From Chloroflexota bacterium (GTDB lineage Bacteria; Chloroflexota; Anaerolineae; Anaerolineales; Villigracilaceae): 64,000 nt of DNA. The DNA is taken from contig JACRBJ010000058.1 in assembly GCA_016234555.1 (NCBI GenBank), forward strand, positions 1 to 64,000, in the 5' to 3' direction. The first letter of the stretch is position 1, and each line of letters starts with the position of its first letter. Below, one piece after another: positions 35,405-43,680 of this stretch. The position numbers and the translations under genes were made by a program. Below the pieces are notes generated by a model, which was not told where the DNA came from, did no database searches, and saw only the letters and a list, made by a program, of their open reading frames with translations.

Positions 35405-36697
35405 TTATTGATTTTGATGAGCATTCCACCAATTAAGGAGGAACCCATAGAGCATTTCATTGCCTTCCGAAAATCCCTTCAATGTGTATTCCTTCCCTTT
35501 ATCCGTAACCAGCGCCGGAAAGTGATGGACGACGCTCCTGCTCCTTACCGATTTCATTTTGACTTCACGGATATTGCGGGCGGTCAGTTCCTTTTCATCG
35601 AACATGGAAACGAGCTTTATTTTGTTCCCCGTCACCGTCAACTCGAAAACATCGAAGAGGGGAGAGAGAATCAGGAAGAAAGTCACCACCGCCCCAATGG
35701 ACGCGGCAATCATATTTTCACTGTCGGCGAATATTGTCCAGATGCAGACAAAGAAAAACGGGATGGTAATGATATAGGAACCAAACCTGCCCAGGAAACC
35801 CTTCTTGAAAACCTTTTCCCCGCTGAAGGTGGTTTTTAGCTCGATGAAGCCTTCATCTCCGCTGCCAGCGCGGACAGACGGCGTTATATCGAAAAGGTCG
35901 GGGCGTCTTTCGCGCAGGATTTTTATAACGGACGAGTAACCGCTCACCTGTGAAGTGATTTTCACAGACGAACCGTCTCTAGCAACCAAATTCAATCCCT
36001 GCGCGGCGGGTTTGGCGCTCTCGATATCATTCCATTTCACCTGCGAATAAACCACCCCAAACATGCGCGATGAGGAAATTCCCTCCTCGCTGATCTCGAC
36101 CTTTGCGGAGACCATCCAGATCGATATAAGGAACACAAGATTGATTCCACATACGGTCAAAAACAGGGTTACATCCGCAATCGCAAAAATATTGAAAATA
36201 AAGAACAGTACCGCAAAGGCATAGGTCGCCAGCAGGATCAAAATCGGGTAGCGGAACACGAGCGGCTTGCTGAAACGCTGCTGCGACACCGCAGGCTTTG
36301 ACATCGGACGGGGCTGGGGATTCGAAGACTCGGCGCCAAAATCAACCCGTGTATTCAAAGCAGGCTGTTGAGCTTGAACAGGTTCCACCTGAGGCGACGA
36401 AACCTGGACGCTCTTTTCCTGTACCGGATGCGACGGCTGGGCAGCCATCGCATTTCCCATTGCGGCGCGATCCAGTTTCAGCATTTCTTCGCGCGCGATC
36501 CTGTTCGCAGGCTCCAAAGTCAACACACGGTTCAGGCATTGCCGTTTGCGTTCAGGATGATCCATGAGCGCGGAAAGAACAAGCCATGCGTCCACGTCGT
36601 TTTGACTGGAGGCAATGGCTTGCTTCAAAAGTTCGATTGCCTTGTTTTTGTCGCCCTGTTTGATCGAAGCAAGCGCCGAATTGACAAATTGATTCAT
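35405..36697 (-). CDS. TPR-like N-terminus plus two membrane/PH-like modules
   Basis: Residues 1-75 form two helical repeats of TPR type (NSALASIKQGDKNKAIELLK, DVDAWLVLSALMDHPERKRQ). A low-complexity linker with Gln/Pro follows. Then come two hairpins of transmembrane helices (about 145-195 and 300-345), each followed by a beta-rich stretch (ISEEGISSSRMFGVVYSQVKWNDIESA; LTVTGNKIKLVSMFDEKELTARNIREVKM) that resembles bacterial PH-like domains. The layout suggests a membrane scaffold. No enzyme motif is seen. The PH-like call is tentative. Confidence 0.65.
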   Translation of the reverse strand: MNQFVNSALASIKQGDKNKAIELLKQAIASSQNDVDAWLVLSALMDHPERKRQCLNRVLTLEPANRIAREEMLKLDRAAMGNAMAAQPSHPVQEKSVQVSSPQVEPVQAQQPALNTRVDFGAESSNPQPRPMSKPAVSQQRFSKPLVFRYPILILLATYAFAVLFFIFNIFAIADVTLFLTVCGINLVFLISIWMVSAKVEISEEGISSSRMFGVVYSQVKWNDIESAKPAAQGLNLVARDGSSVKITSQVSGYSSVIKILRERRPDLFDITPSVRAGSGDEGFIELKTTFSGEKVFKKGFLGRFGSYIITIPFFFVCIWTIFADSENMIAASIGAVVTFFLILSPLFDVFELTVTGNKIKLVSMFDEKELTARNIREVKMKSVRSRSVVHHFPALVTDKGKEYTLKGFSEGNEMLYGFLLNWWNAHQNQ

Positions 36698-36715
36698 TCA
36701 TCCCGTCCCAGATTT

Positions 36716-36814
36716 TTAGTATGATTTTTGCAATAATGGCATATCGATTATCTTACCATTCAGCAAGTATGCACTATTGCTTTCTTTTTGACCAGTTTTA
36801 AACATTTCGACAAT
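36716..36814 (-). pseudogene. Decayed 3' end of a citE-like lyase gene
   Basis: Read on the minus strand this encodes IVEMFKTGQKESNSAYLLNG followed by KIIDMPLLQKSY and a stop. About 20 of 30 residues match the C-terminus of the intact CitE-like protein at 37274 (IVETFETSQKEGKGAYSLDG, KMIDMPLL). Nothing further upstream in this copy matches, no start is near, and the DNA is more AT-rich than the intact gene. It therefore looks like a remnant of a duplicated or imported copy. Confidence 0.82.
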
Positions 36815-36932
36815 ATGCCCAAAAAAACTACTCGGTGCGCGCCCACTTTATGCAACACCTACCCAGCCAAGCGCCGCCCGAAGTCCGAATAGAATGGATA
36901 ACAAATTAAAATCCATCTTTCTGTGGTTACAC

Positions 36933-37232
36933 TTAAATTCCCTTTGACCTAACAATGCGATAGATGATTCCGACAAAGATATATAAAAATATAAAATTCC
37001 CTGCAAGTTTTACAAAAGACATCTCTCGAAAAGCAAATGCCCCAACAACAAACAGGATTGTCATGCCAATAATTCCATACAAACCCCATTGAACAATGCG
37101 GCTTATTGGACCAACTGGCTGTTCCGGGACTTTGGATAAATTCCTTCCCCTCCTATCCAAAGCATACGCTACACCAAAAACAACGCCTAACAAAACAGCC
37201 AAGACAAAAAAAATAAATATCCCGTTGTTCAT
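36933..37232 (-). CDS. Small membrane protein of unknown function
   Basis: The 99-residue protein has three predicted transmembrane helices (IFIFFVLAVLLGVVFGVAYAL, WGLYGIIGMTILFVVGAFAF, LAGNFIFLYIFVGIIYRIV) and a basic loop (DRRGRNLSKVPEQPVGP). It resembles no family I recognise. It lies between the citE remnant and the intact citE-like gene, and is more AT-rich than its neighbours, which may mean it came with the insertion that broke the older copy. Confidence 0.6.
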   Translation of the reverse strand: MNNGIFIFFVLAVLLGVVFGVAYALDRRGRNLSKVPEQPVGPISRIVQWGLYGIIGMTILFVVGAFAFREMSFVKLAGNFIFLYIFVGIIYRIVRSKGI

Positions 37233-37273
37233 TTTTCTCTACCGTACGATATCTTTTTATGGAAGATAAAAAA

Positions 37274-38143
37274 CTATATTTTTCCTGCCGCTCTCGCTCT
37301 TTCCAACACTTTTTGGGCGTTTTTCAGCAGCGGCATGTCGATCATCTTGCCATCCAGCGAATACGCCCCCTTCCCCTCTTTTTGACTCGTCTCAAAAGTC
37401 TCGACAATACGTTTGGCGTACGCAATCGCCTCATCGTTTGGCGTGAAAGCAGTCTGCACCGGCTCGACCTGTGCCGGGTGGATGATCTGCTTTCCACTGT
37501 AGCCAAGCCGTGCGCCGAATTCTGATTCCGCTCGCAGGGATTCGATATCCCTGTAATCGATGGTCACGATGTCAATCGCCTGCAAATCGTTGGCGGCACA
37601 AGCCACCACCACCGCCTGACGCGCGTAAAGCAGCTCGGTCGCTTCCTTCGTGCGGATTGCCCCAATCGAAGCGGCAAAATCCTCGCCGCCGAAGATGATG
37701 GCGTCCAGCCGTGGATGCGTCGCAATCTCCTTGAGATTCAAAATCCCTTTGGCGGTTTCCACACCGATCAACACGCGGATGGAGTTGACCTGCCAGCCGT
37801 GCTTTAACTCCGCCACTTCGATGATCTGGCTTGCCCATTCCACCTGCTCGAAGGATTCGACTTTTGGAATCACGATCCCATCGGGGTGATACGGCAGGAC
37901 AGCTTCGATGTCATCCCTTTCCCAGCCCGATCCCACCGAGTTGATGCGCGCCAGTTTCTCGCTCGCGCCGAAATCCAACTCCCGCAAAGCGCGGGCAATC
38001 GTGGTACGCGCCTCGGCTTTTTTGTTGACGGCTGTGCCGTCCTCCATGTCCATGCAGACGCAGTCCACGCCGAGGGTGATGGACTTGGTGATCATCTTCC
38101 AGTTGTCGCCGGGCATGTAAAGCAATGCGCGTCGTGAGTGCAT
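37274..38143 (-). CDS. HpcH/HpaI aldolase / citrate lyase beta-like protein
   Basis: From an ATG at 38143 the protein begins MHSRRALLYMPGDNWKMITK, the CitE-type start. It has DCVCMDMEDGTAVNKK (metal-binding EDG), RINSVGSGWERDD, GIVIPKVESFEQV, VLIGVETAKGILNL, IFGGEDFAASIGAIR and KQIIHPAQVEPVQ. These fit the malyl-CoA/citramalyl-CoA lyase family, which cleaves CoA thioester products; the exact substrate is not known. A GGGAG site precedes this ATG. Frames extending to 38320 add a non-homologous tail. A decayed copy lies 450 bases downstream. Confidence 0.86.
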   Translation of the reverse strand: MHSRRALLYMPGDNWKMITKSITLGVDCVCMDMEDGTAVNKKAEARTTIARALRELDFGASEKLARINSVGSGWERDDIEAVLPYHPDGIVIPKVESFEQVEWASQIIEVAELKHGWQVNSIRVLIGVETAKGILNLKEIATHPRLDAIIFGGEDFAASIGAIRTKEATELLYARQAVVVACAANDLQAIDIVTIDYRDIESLRAESEFGARLGYSGKQIIHPAQVEPVQTAFTPNDEAIAYAKRIVETFETSQKEGKGAYSLDGKMIDMPLLKNAQKVLERARAAGKI

Positions 38144-38262
38144 ATAAACTCCCAAAATACATATTTGGCTTCCTGCGAAAGCTATCCCCACCAAGGCAGC
38201 TTCCTCGCCACCGTCCCCCGTGGCGGGAGCGCACATGGGGATGATTTTATCCGAAATTAATA

Positions 38263-40463
38263 TCAATACCCGGTTTCTTCTGCGCCAAGACGAGTCAGAT
38301 TCCCAAACACGCCAATCCATAACGCCACGAGCGTTGACGTAAAGAGTATTTTAGAGGCAGACCAACTGAAATCGTAGTAAAACAATGGCGTCAGGTCGGT
38401 GATGGTGGCTGCCATGGTCAGGTGCAACCACCACGTGCCGGTAATCGCCAGGATAACGGCACCGGTCGACAAAAGCACACGAAGCACACGGGAACGGATC
38501 AAACCGCCCAACGCATGAACAAAGGCGATGAATGCGCAACCGAGAGTGATCAAAAATCCGTCCGGCGGTGTATTGACAAACAGCACGTGAAAGATGAACA
38601 TGGCGATATTCATCCCAACCGTCCCGGCAACGGTACCCAACGTCATGCGCAGCAGGGGATTTGCCCCGTGGAATCGCTCAACGATCATTCTTGCCAGAAA
38701 GAGTCCCAGACCGAAAACCGTCCCTGTGATCAATCCCCGTTCAAGAGAAGATGAGATTCGGGCGATATCCATGAACTCCGGCAGGCGAAAGGTCAGATAC
38801 ACCTGGGAGGCGATTCCAAAAGCGGCCCCCGTCAGCGTCAGCAAATAGGCGCCAAACAACCGCGCCGGTCGAAACGTCAACCTTTGGCCGATCCATTCCA
38901 ACGCCACTCGCAGGCGGATTCCCAGCGGAACGCCAGCCGGCAGGCTTCCCGCAGACTGCTGGATTTCCAACAAGGCTGGAAGCAAACGGTCTTTTCCGGC
39001 TCTTTTCAATATGAAATCCACCGTCGGCTGGGAGTGTAAACGCCCGGTCACCTGCGCCGCCTGATCCCCCAAATCTGAATCTTCGATTGCCAATTCTCCC
39101 AGGAGGGTATTTACTTCGGGATTCAGTTGCGAACTGCCCCATGCGGAAGCCGTCGGGGCGATGGCTTGCAGACCCGAGAGCAGCCTGCGGGACAATGTCC
39201 GATTCTTCGACTTCGCCGCCATCTCCAAAAGGGAAACCGCCACCTTCGACGATTGATCCGCCGTCAGCGGGCGAAGAGAATCATCCCCGGCAAGGCGATC
39301 GAGAACACGCGCCGCAATCACTTCATTTTGCATGGCGAAGAGTCTCTGGGTGGTCGAAAGCCTGTCGCTGGGATTGGAAACATTTGCCCACCAATAATCA
39401 TCCTTGTAGCCATACTTCAGCGCATGGAACAACATAAAAGCGCCGGCATCGTCCGTAATCTCCCTTTTGTCCCTTGTTTTATAATCGCGGTGAATCAGCG
39501 CAAACTTCGTCAGACCGAGTTCGCCGTTATCGGCGCCGGCTGCCCAACGCGCCAGGTTTTGGTAGATCAAATCATCGGCATCGTGGGCGCGGAGCGCAGC
39601 TTGATCGCCCGATAATGCCCCCGGCAGGGAAGAGTCCTTCATATCGAAAGCATAACGGACCATCTTCATTATTTCGCTCGCCGAAGGAGGCCTGCGCGAC
39701 GGGTCCGCCGAAGTGACCCGCCGCAGAATATCCCTGAAAAGGGGAGGCAAAGCGCCATTAAGTTCGCATGGATCCGGGATCTCGCAGTCCGAATAAAGTT
39801 GTTTAAGTCCAAGCGCGCTCTCGCCCCCCCAGGGCAACTGCCCGGTAAAAATCTCGAAGAGGAGAATCCCGAAACTATACAAGTCGGATTTCGAGCTGAT
39901 CTTCAACAACTTGTGTTGTTCGGGCGGTGCATAGGGCGGGTCCCACGTCCCGTGTGCATGGCTTGGGTGGTGGCGGAGACGGACCGCGCCAGACCAAAAT
40001 CTGCCAGATAAGTATGGTTCCGTAAATCCAGCAAAATATTGGAGGATTTTACATCACGATGAATGATCCCCTGGTCGTGCAGGTAATCCAGCGCGGACGC
40101 AATCTCGTTCGAGAATCGCAATGCGTCACTCAGGGGCAGGGGCGTCCGCCTGATCCTGTCAAACATGGACCCGCCCACAATATATGGAGAGACCAGATAA
40201 CGAACCTGATTCACCAGACCGCTGTCGTATATGGGCAATATGTTCGCGTGCTGAATATTGAGCAGTTTTTCCAGTTGTCGCTCGAAGATTTTATCCTCGG
40301 CTTGTTCCTGTCCCGAATCCGCGATCTCGTTGAATTTAATGGCGACAATATCATTCCGACGGAAGTCTTCCGCCGACCAAACAATCCCCTGCCCGCCCAC
40401 GCCGATCTGCTCGAGGAGTTGATATTGATGGAATTTAAAACCGGGGCGGAGTTCACTGATCAT
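38263..40463 (-). pseudogene. Serine/threonine protein kinase with membrane C-terminus, frameshifted
   Basis: The N-terminal 171 residues carry kinase motifs: GVGGQGIVW, Lys43 in VAIKF, HRDVKSSN (Asp137) and DFGLA (Asp155). Near 39948-39953 one base is missing, and the frame switches from TGRGT to GTWDPPYAPPEQHK, the activation loop and APE motif. The second part (to 38263) completes the kinase lobe (SDLYSFGILLFEIFTGQLPW) and continues with helical repeats and about six transmembrane helices. Both halves match one normal gene of about 730 codons, so this is a real frameshift or a sequencing error. FecR-like, FHA and zinc-ribbon genes lie just upstream. Confidence 0.83.
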
Positions 40464-40587
40464 AATGAAACACGATTTTTTCACATGACTGAAAAATGGG
40501 CTTCCCGCAAAGGTCACAAAAATACCCTGCTCCCATCCCCGCTGACTAGATGTCAACGGGAGCGCTCATTCAAGAAGTCCGATCACA

Positions 40588-42345
40588 TCATGGCACTTGA
40601 ATTTGACAACCCACATCGAAGTGCAGTTGGATCGAATAGCCGCCTCCAGTGGGAGAGTTTTGGAAATTGACCGTAAGCGTTTCGGTGGGCGTCCCATCAT
40701 TTTCAATAACACGCCGGCTGGCGGGACCCGTAAACACATTGGGAGATGGATAATCACTGGGGGAAATCGTATCATTGGCATTCCCAATCTGGTTTCCATC
40801 CAGCGAGATATCGAGAATCCTGGTGGCAGTTCCTACATTCCACACAATGTGCATGGCGTCGATTGCGACATCCATGCCGCTGTTATTTGTCAAAGTTAAT
40901 TCCAATGAATTTCCGTTAACTGTAAGAGACCCTGCGACGATTTGCGAACCGTTGCAGACGGGATCGCCTATCGGCGTATTAGTAGGCGTTGGTGTTGACG
41001 TCGGGGTTGGTGTCGGAGTTTCCGTCGCGGTCGCCGCATCAGTATTGGTCGGCGTGGGAGTAAACGTGAAAGTGGACGCCAATGGAGTGAGTGTGCCCGT
41101 CGGGGTTCTGGTTGGCGTTCTGGTCATTGTTCTGGTCATTGTTCTGGTCGGAGTCCGCGTGGGGGTCCTGGTCGATGTATTTGCCCTTGTAGGAACGTTG
41201 GGCGGATTGACCCTGGGTGTGTTTGTGGGTACCTTGCTGGCTGTCCAGGTCGGATATATATAGACCGTGCTGGTGGCGGTAGCCGTAGCGGTTGGAATAT
41301 ACATCCGCGTAGATGTCGGTGTCTGGGTGGGCGTCGTAGTTTGGGTGGGAACCCGCGTAAATGTGGGCGGCGGGGTTGGGGTTAAACCAAGTTCCTCCTG
41401 AATCTCTTGTTGAGCCTCCTCGCTTGTAACGGGGATGATTTCATCCTGCGAACAGAATTCGCCGGTCAATGCACATGCGGTATCAAGCTGGTCCTGGGAA
41501 ATCGCCTCCGGCGCGGAAGGTGGACCAACCGCGTCAGTTCCGTTTTCTCCCCCCAACTGGACGTCCACCTGCTGCCCAGCCCCGAAGTATTGTTCCTCCC
41601 CGTCCGACTCGATACGCCCCGATCCCTCGAACAGGCTGACTTCCATCTTTCCATTCTTCTCGGCGGTAATCGTGGCATCCCCGGTCAGGGTCAGGTCGGC
41701 GCCATTGACAATGAACCTGACGCCCTCCCCATTTGGCACATTGATCATGATTCCATCGTCGGGCACTTTCTCGCAGACGATCTGTCCGAGTTCACTGGAG
41801 AAGAAAAAGGATTCAAGGTTGCCGCTTTCATTGTCCAGCGTGGTATTTCCAAACACAACCATCGTAACGGTTTGACCCGGCAGGGATCGCGGCAGGTTCG
41901 CGATGACCTTCAGGATCGCGATCCCCCATTCATCTTTGTCCAATCTTAGGGGCGAGGCGGAGATGCGGCGAACCTTGTCCACATCGACAATATCGCCGCG
42001 TTCTGAAAATCTTTGCGCGGTATCAGGCTTGAGTTCCGCATCGATCGTATTATTCCCATAGCAGGCTTTGTTGGAGCCGACCTGACTGCAAAAGCTTCCC
42101 GAAGCCTGCATCGCCTTTTCGATCAACGCCTGGCACTCGGCATTCTTTTGCGCGACGGCAGTGGCTGTCAGGTTGGTTGGGAATGTGAAAAGCCCCGCAC
42201 TATAAACCATAAAGCCGACGGCGCCCAGGCATATTGTGGGGAACAGGAGGAAAAACAAAAACAACAAGAGATCGGTTCGACGATTCTTGTCGCGCCGTGA
42301 ACGGGGCTTGGCGGTGGGCTGGGGTCTTCGTGAAATTTCCTGCAT
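40588..42345 (-). CDS. Membrane-anchored FecR-like protein with long Thr/Pro linker
   Basis: One transmembrane helix is near residues 26-52 ([20 protein letters not shown]). The outer part has a FecR-like beta-helical segment ([36 protein letters not shown]), then a 170-residue Thr/Pro tract with [16 protein letters not shown] repeats, then a C-terminal beta-sandwich ([20 protein letters not shown]). FecR domains usually sense and signal across membranes, but no anti-sigma partner is seen. It sits between the kinase and FHA genes. Function in wall sensing is inference. Confidence 0.78.
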   Translation of the reverse strand: MQEISRRPQPTAKPRSRRDKNRRTDLLLFLFFLLFPTICLGAVGFMVYSAGLFTFPTNLTATAVAQKNAECQALIEKAMQASGSFCSQVGSNKACYGNNTIDAELKPDTAQRFSERGDIVDVDKVRRISASPLRLDKDEWGIAILKVIANLPRSLPGQTVTMVVFGNTTLDNESGNLESFFFSSELGQIVCEKVPDDGIMINVPNGEGVRFIVNGADLTLTGDATITAEKNGKMEVSLFEGSGRIESDGEEQYFGAGQQVDVQLGGENGTDAVGPPSAPEAISQDQLDTACALTGEFCSQDEIIPVTSEEAQQEIQEELGLTPTPPPTFTRVPTQTTTPTQTPTSTRMYIPTATATATSTVYIYPTWTASKVPTNTPRVNPPNVPTRANTSTRTPTRTPTRTMTRTMTRTPTRTPTGTLTPLASTFTFTPTPTNTDAATATETPTPTPTSTPTPTNTPIGDPVCNGSQIVAGSLTVNGNSLELTLTNNSGMDVAIDAMHIVWNVGTATRILDISLDGNQIGNANDTISPSDYPSPNVFTGPASRRVIENDGTPTETLTVNFQNSPTGGGYSIQLHFDVGCQIQVP

Positions 42346-42360
42346 GGGAAACGACGCTGG

Positions 42361-42744
42361 TTATTTCTTTTCTGGTGCGGTTGGACATGAATAAAGCACG
42401 ACCAGTTTCAGCCGCCCCAGTTGAATCACGGAACCACTGGGCAGGTCATGCGGTTTGGCTGGCGCGATGCGCTCTCCGTTAATCCATGTGCCATTCGCGC
42501 TGTTCAGGTCAGTCAACATATATCTGCCTTCGACTTCTTTAATCATGGCATGTTCCCTGGATACTCCCATCGCATACGCCTCAAATTCCGAAAGGTCGAA
42601 GGTGGGTTTGGAAACCGGGGCGCCGCCGCGCCCAAGAACAAACTCCTGCTGTGTACACAAACCAACAGGCTCGCTTCGGTTAAGCAGGAAAAGCAGCATC
42701 CCCGAAAGCGGGGGTGGATATACCGCGGTTATTTTCTCTTTCAA
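42361..42744 (-). CDS. FHA domain protein
   Basis: The 127-residue protein has the FHA motifs FVLGRGG, GVSREHAMIKE and DLNSANGTWINGERI, which bind phosphothreonine. A hydrophobic N-terminal segment (LSGMLLFLLNRSEPVGL) precedes it. Its ATG overlaps the stop of the zinc-ribbon gene as ATGA. In many relatives the zinc ribbon and FHA domain are one protein, so this may be a split version. With the adjacent kinase this suggests a phosphorylation relay. Confidence 0.85.
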   Translation of the reverse strand: MKEKITAVYPPPLSGMLLFLLNRSEPVGLCTQQEFVLGRGGAPVSKPTFDLSEFEAYAMGVSREHAMIKEVEGRYMLTDLNSANGTWINGERIAPAKPHDLPSGSVIQLGRLKLVVLYSCPTAPEKK

Positions 42745-42902
42745 TTCTTCTGTAAGCTCGATTGGCTTTTCAACACGCCGGGTTGTGGGGCCCCTGCGGA
42801 TTCAGAATTTAATGGCGCGTTACAGTACTGGCATGCGCTCGCATCCACCACATTTGCCATTTTGCAGACAGGGCAAAACTTTAGCAAAGCTCGACTTTCC
42901 AT
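42741..42902 (-). CDS. Small zinc-ribbon protein
   Basis: The 53-residue protein has two CxxC pairs (CPVCKMANVVDASACQYC). A start at 42902 follows AGGAATG; an upstream ATG at 42935 lacks a ribosome site. The stop overlaps the FHA start. The protein probably accompanies the FHA protein. Alternatively a frameshift split a zinc-ribbon/FHA fusion. Confidence 0.68.
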   Translation of the reverse strand: MESRALLKFCPVCKMANVVDASACQYCNAPLNSESAGAPQPGVLKSQSSLQKN

Positions 42903-43263
42903 CTTTTCATTCCTGACACGAAGATTAAATTCCATGGTTCACAAACCAGGTTGTGGCTTGATGGAAAAGAGATGTGTCAACCTGAAGGAGTGTGTTCATC
43001 GCCACCGCTACTCTGCATGAATTGGAAGCGCAGGGATGTGCAACTCAGAATGGCAGGATAAGAGTATGGAGGCAACCCGGAATAATTTTAATCGAATTTG
43101 TATAAGCAAGCTTAAATAAGTCTAAGGCCGACTTAAATTACACCGATATAATTTTACTTCAACAAGAAACAAACCCATATACTTACAAGGGTGTCGCAAG
43201 GAAATCGCAAGGAAATCCTTTCATAATTGTTAGCTAACAACACAATGGACTTGTCCTGATGGG
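42903..43263. other. AT-rich gap upstream of the signalling cluster
   Basis: No gene is supported. The stretch 43080-43240 is AT-rich and holds a short direct repeat TCGCAAGGAAA twice (43193-43215) and the imperfect palindrome AAGCAAGCTTAAATAAGTC. It should contain the promoter of the zinc-ribbon/FHA/FecR/kinase run on the minus strand and the end region of the Rieske gene. Confidence 0.45.
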
Positions 43264-43680
43264 TTATTCCATATAGAGGATGACATTGCCGGTTTCGTTT
43301 ACTTCAACCCGCAGTTTCTTCAACGGGGTGTTCGAAGGTCCACGGGTGACCAGTCCCTTGCCATTGTATTTCGAGCCATGACAGGGACATTCGTATTCCC
43401 CATCCTTGTGTTCCACCGTACACCCCAGGTGCGTACAGACCATGCTCAACGCCATGAATCCCTCATCGTTATGGATCAACACGGCGGGGATTTGCAGGAA
43501 GACAGTGACGGTCCCGTGCAGGTAATCGTTCGCGGAGCCGAGGTCATATTGCGACGGCGGCGCGGGATCCATTTCATAGGATAGAAAACGGACCAGCCCG
43601 CCCAGCCCAAGCGCGCCGCCCAGTCCAAGCAGGAAGTTGGTCCCCAGTTTGAGAAAATCGCTTCGGGATAGTTTTGTCAT
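43264..43680 (-). CDS. Rieske iron-sulfur protein
   Basis: The 138-residue protein has one N-terminal membrane anchor (FLLGLGGALGLGGLVRFL). Box 1 is CTHLGC (Cys82, His84, Cys87), box 2 is CPCHGS (Cys98, Cys100, His101). It carries the high-potential [2Fe-2S] cluster of a bc1/b6f-like quinol oxidase. Its ATG overlaps the stop of the cytochrome fusion as ATGA, so both are co-translated. Confidence 0.94.
   Translation of the reverse strand: MTKLSRSDFLKLGTNFLLGLGGALGLGGLVRFLSYEMDPAPPSQYDLGSANDYLHGTVTVFLQIPAVLIHNDEGFMALSMVCTHLGCTVEHKDGEYECPCHGSKYNGKGLVTRGPSNTPLKKLRVEVNETGNVILYME

Noticed and set aside
40978..41330. Val/Gly-rich plus-strand frame across the FecR-like gene
   Set aside because: It is the reversed Thr/Pro tract and has no start site or homology.
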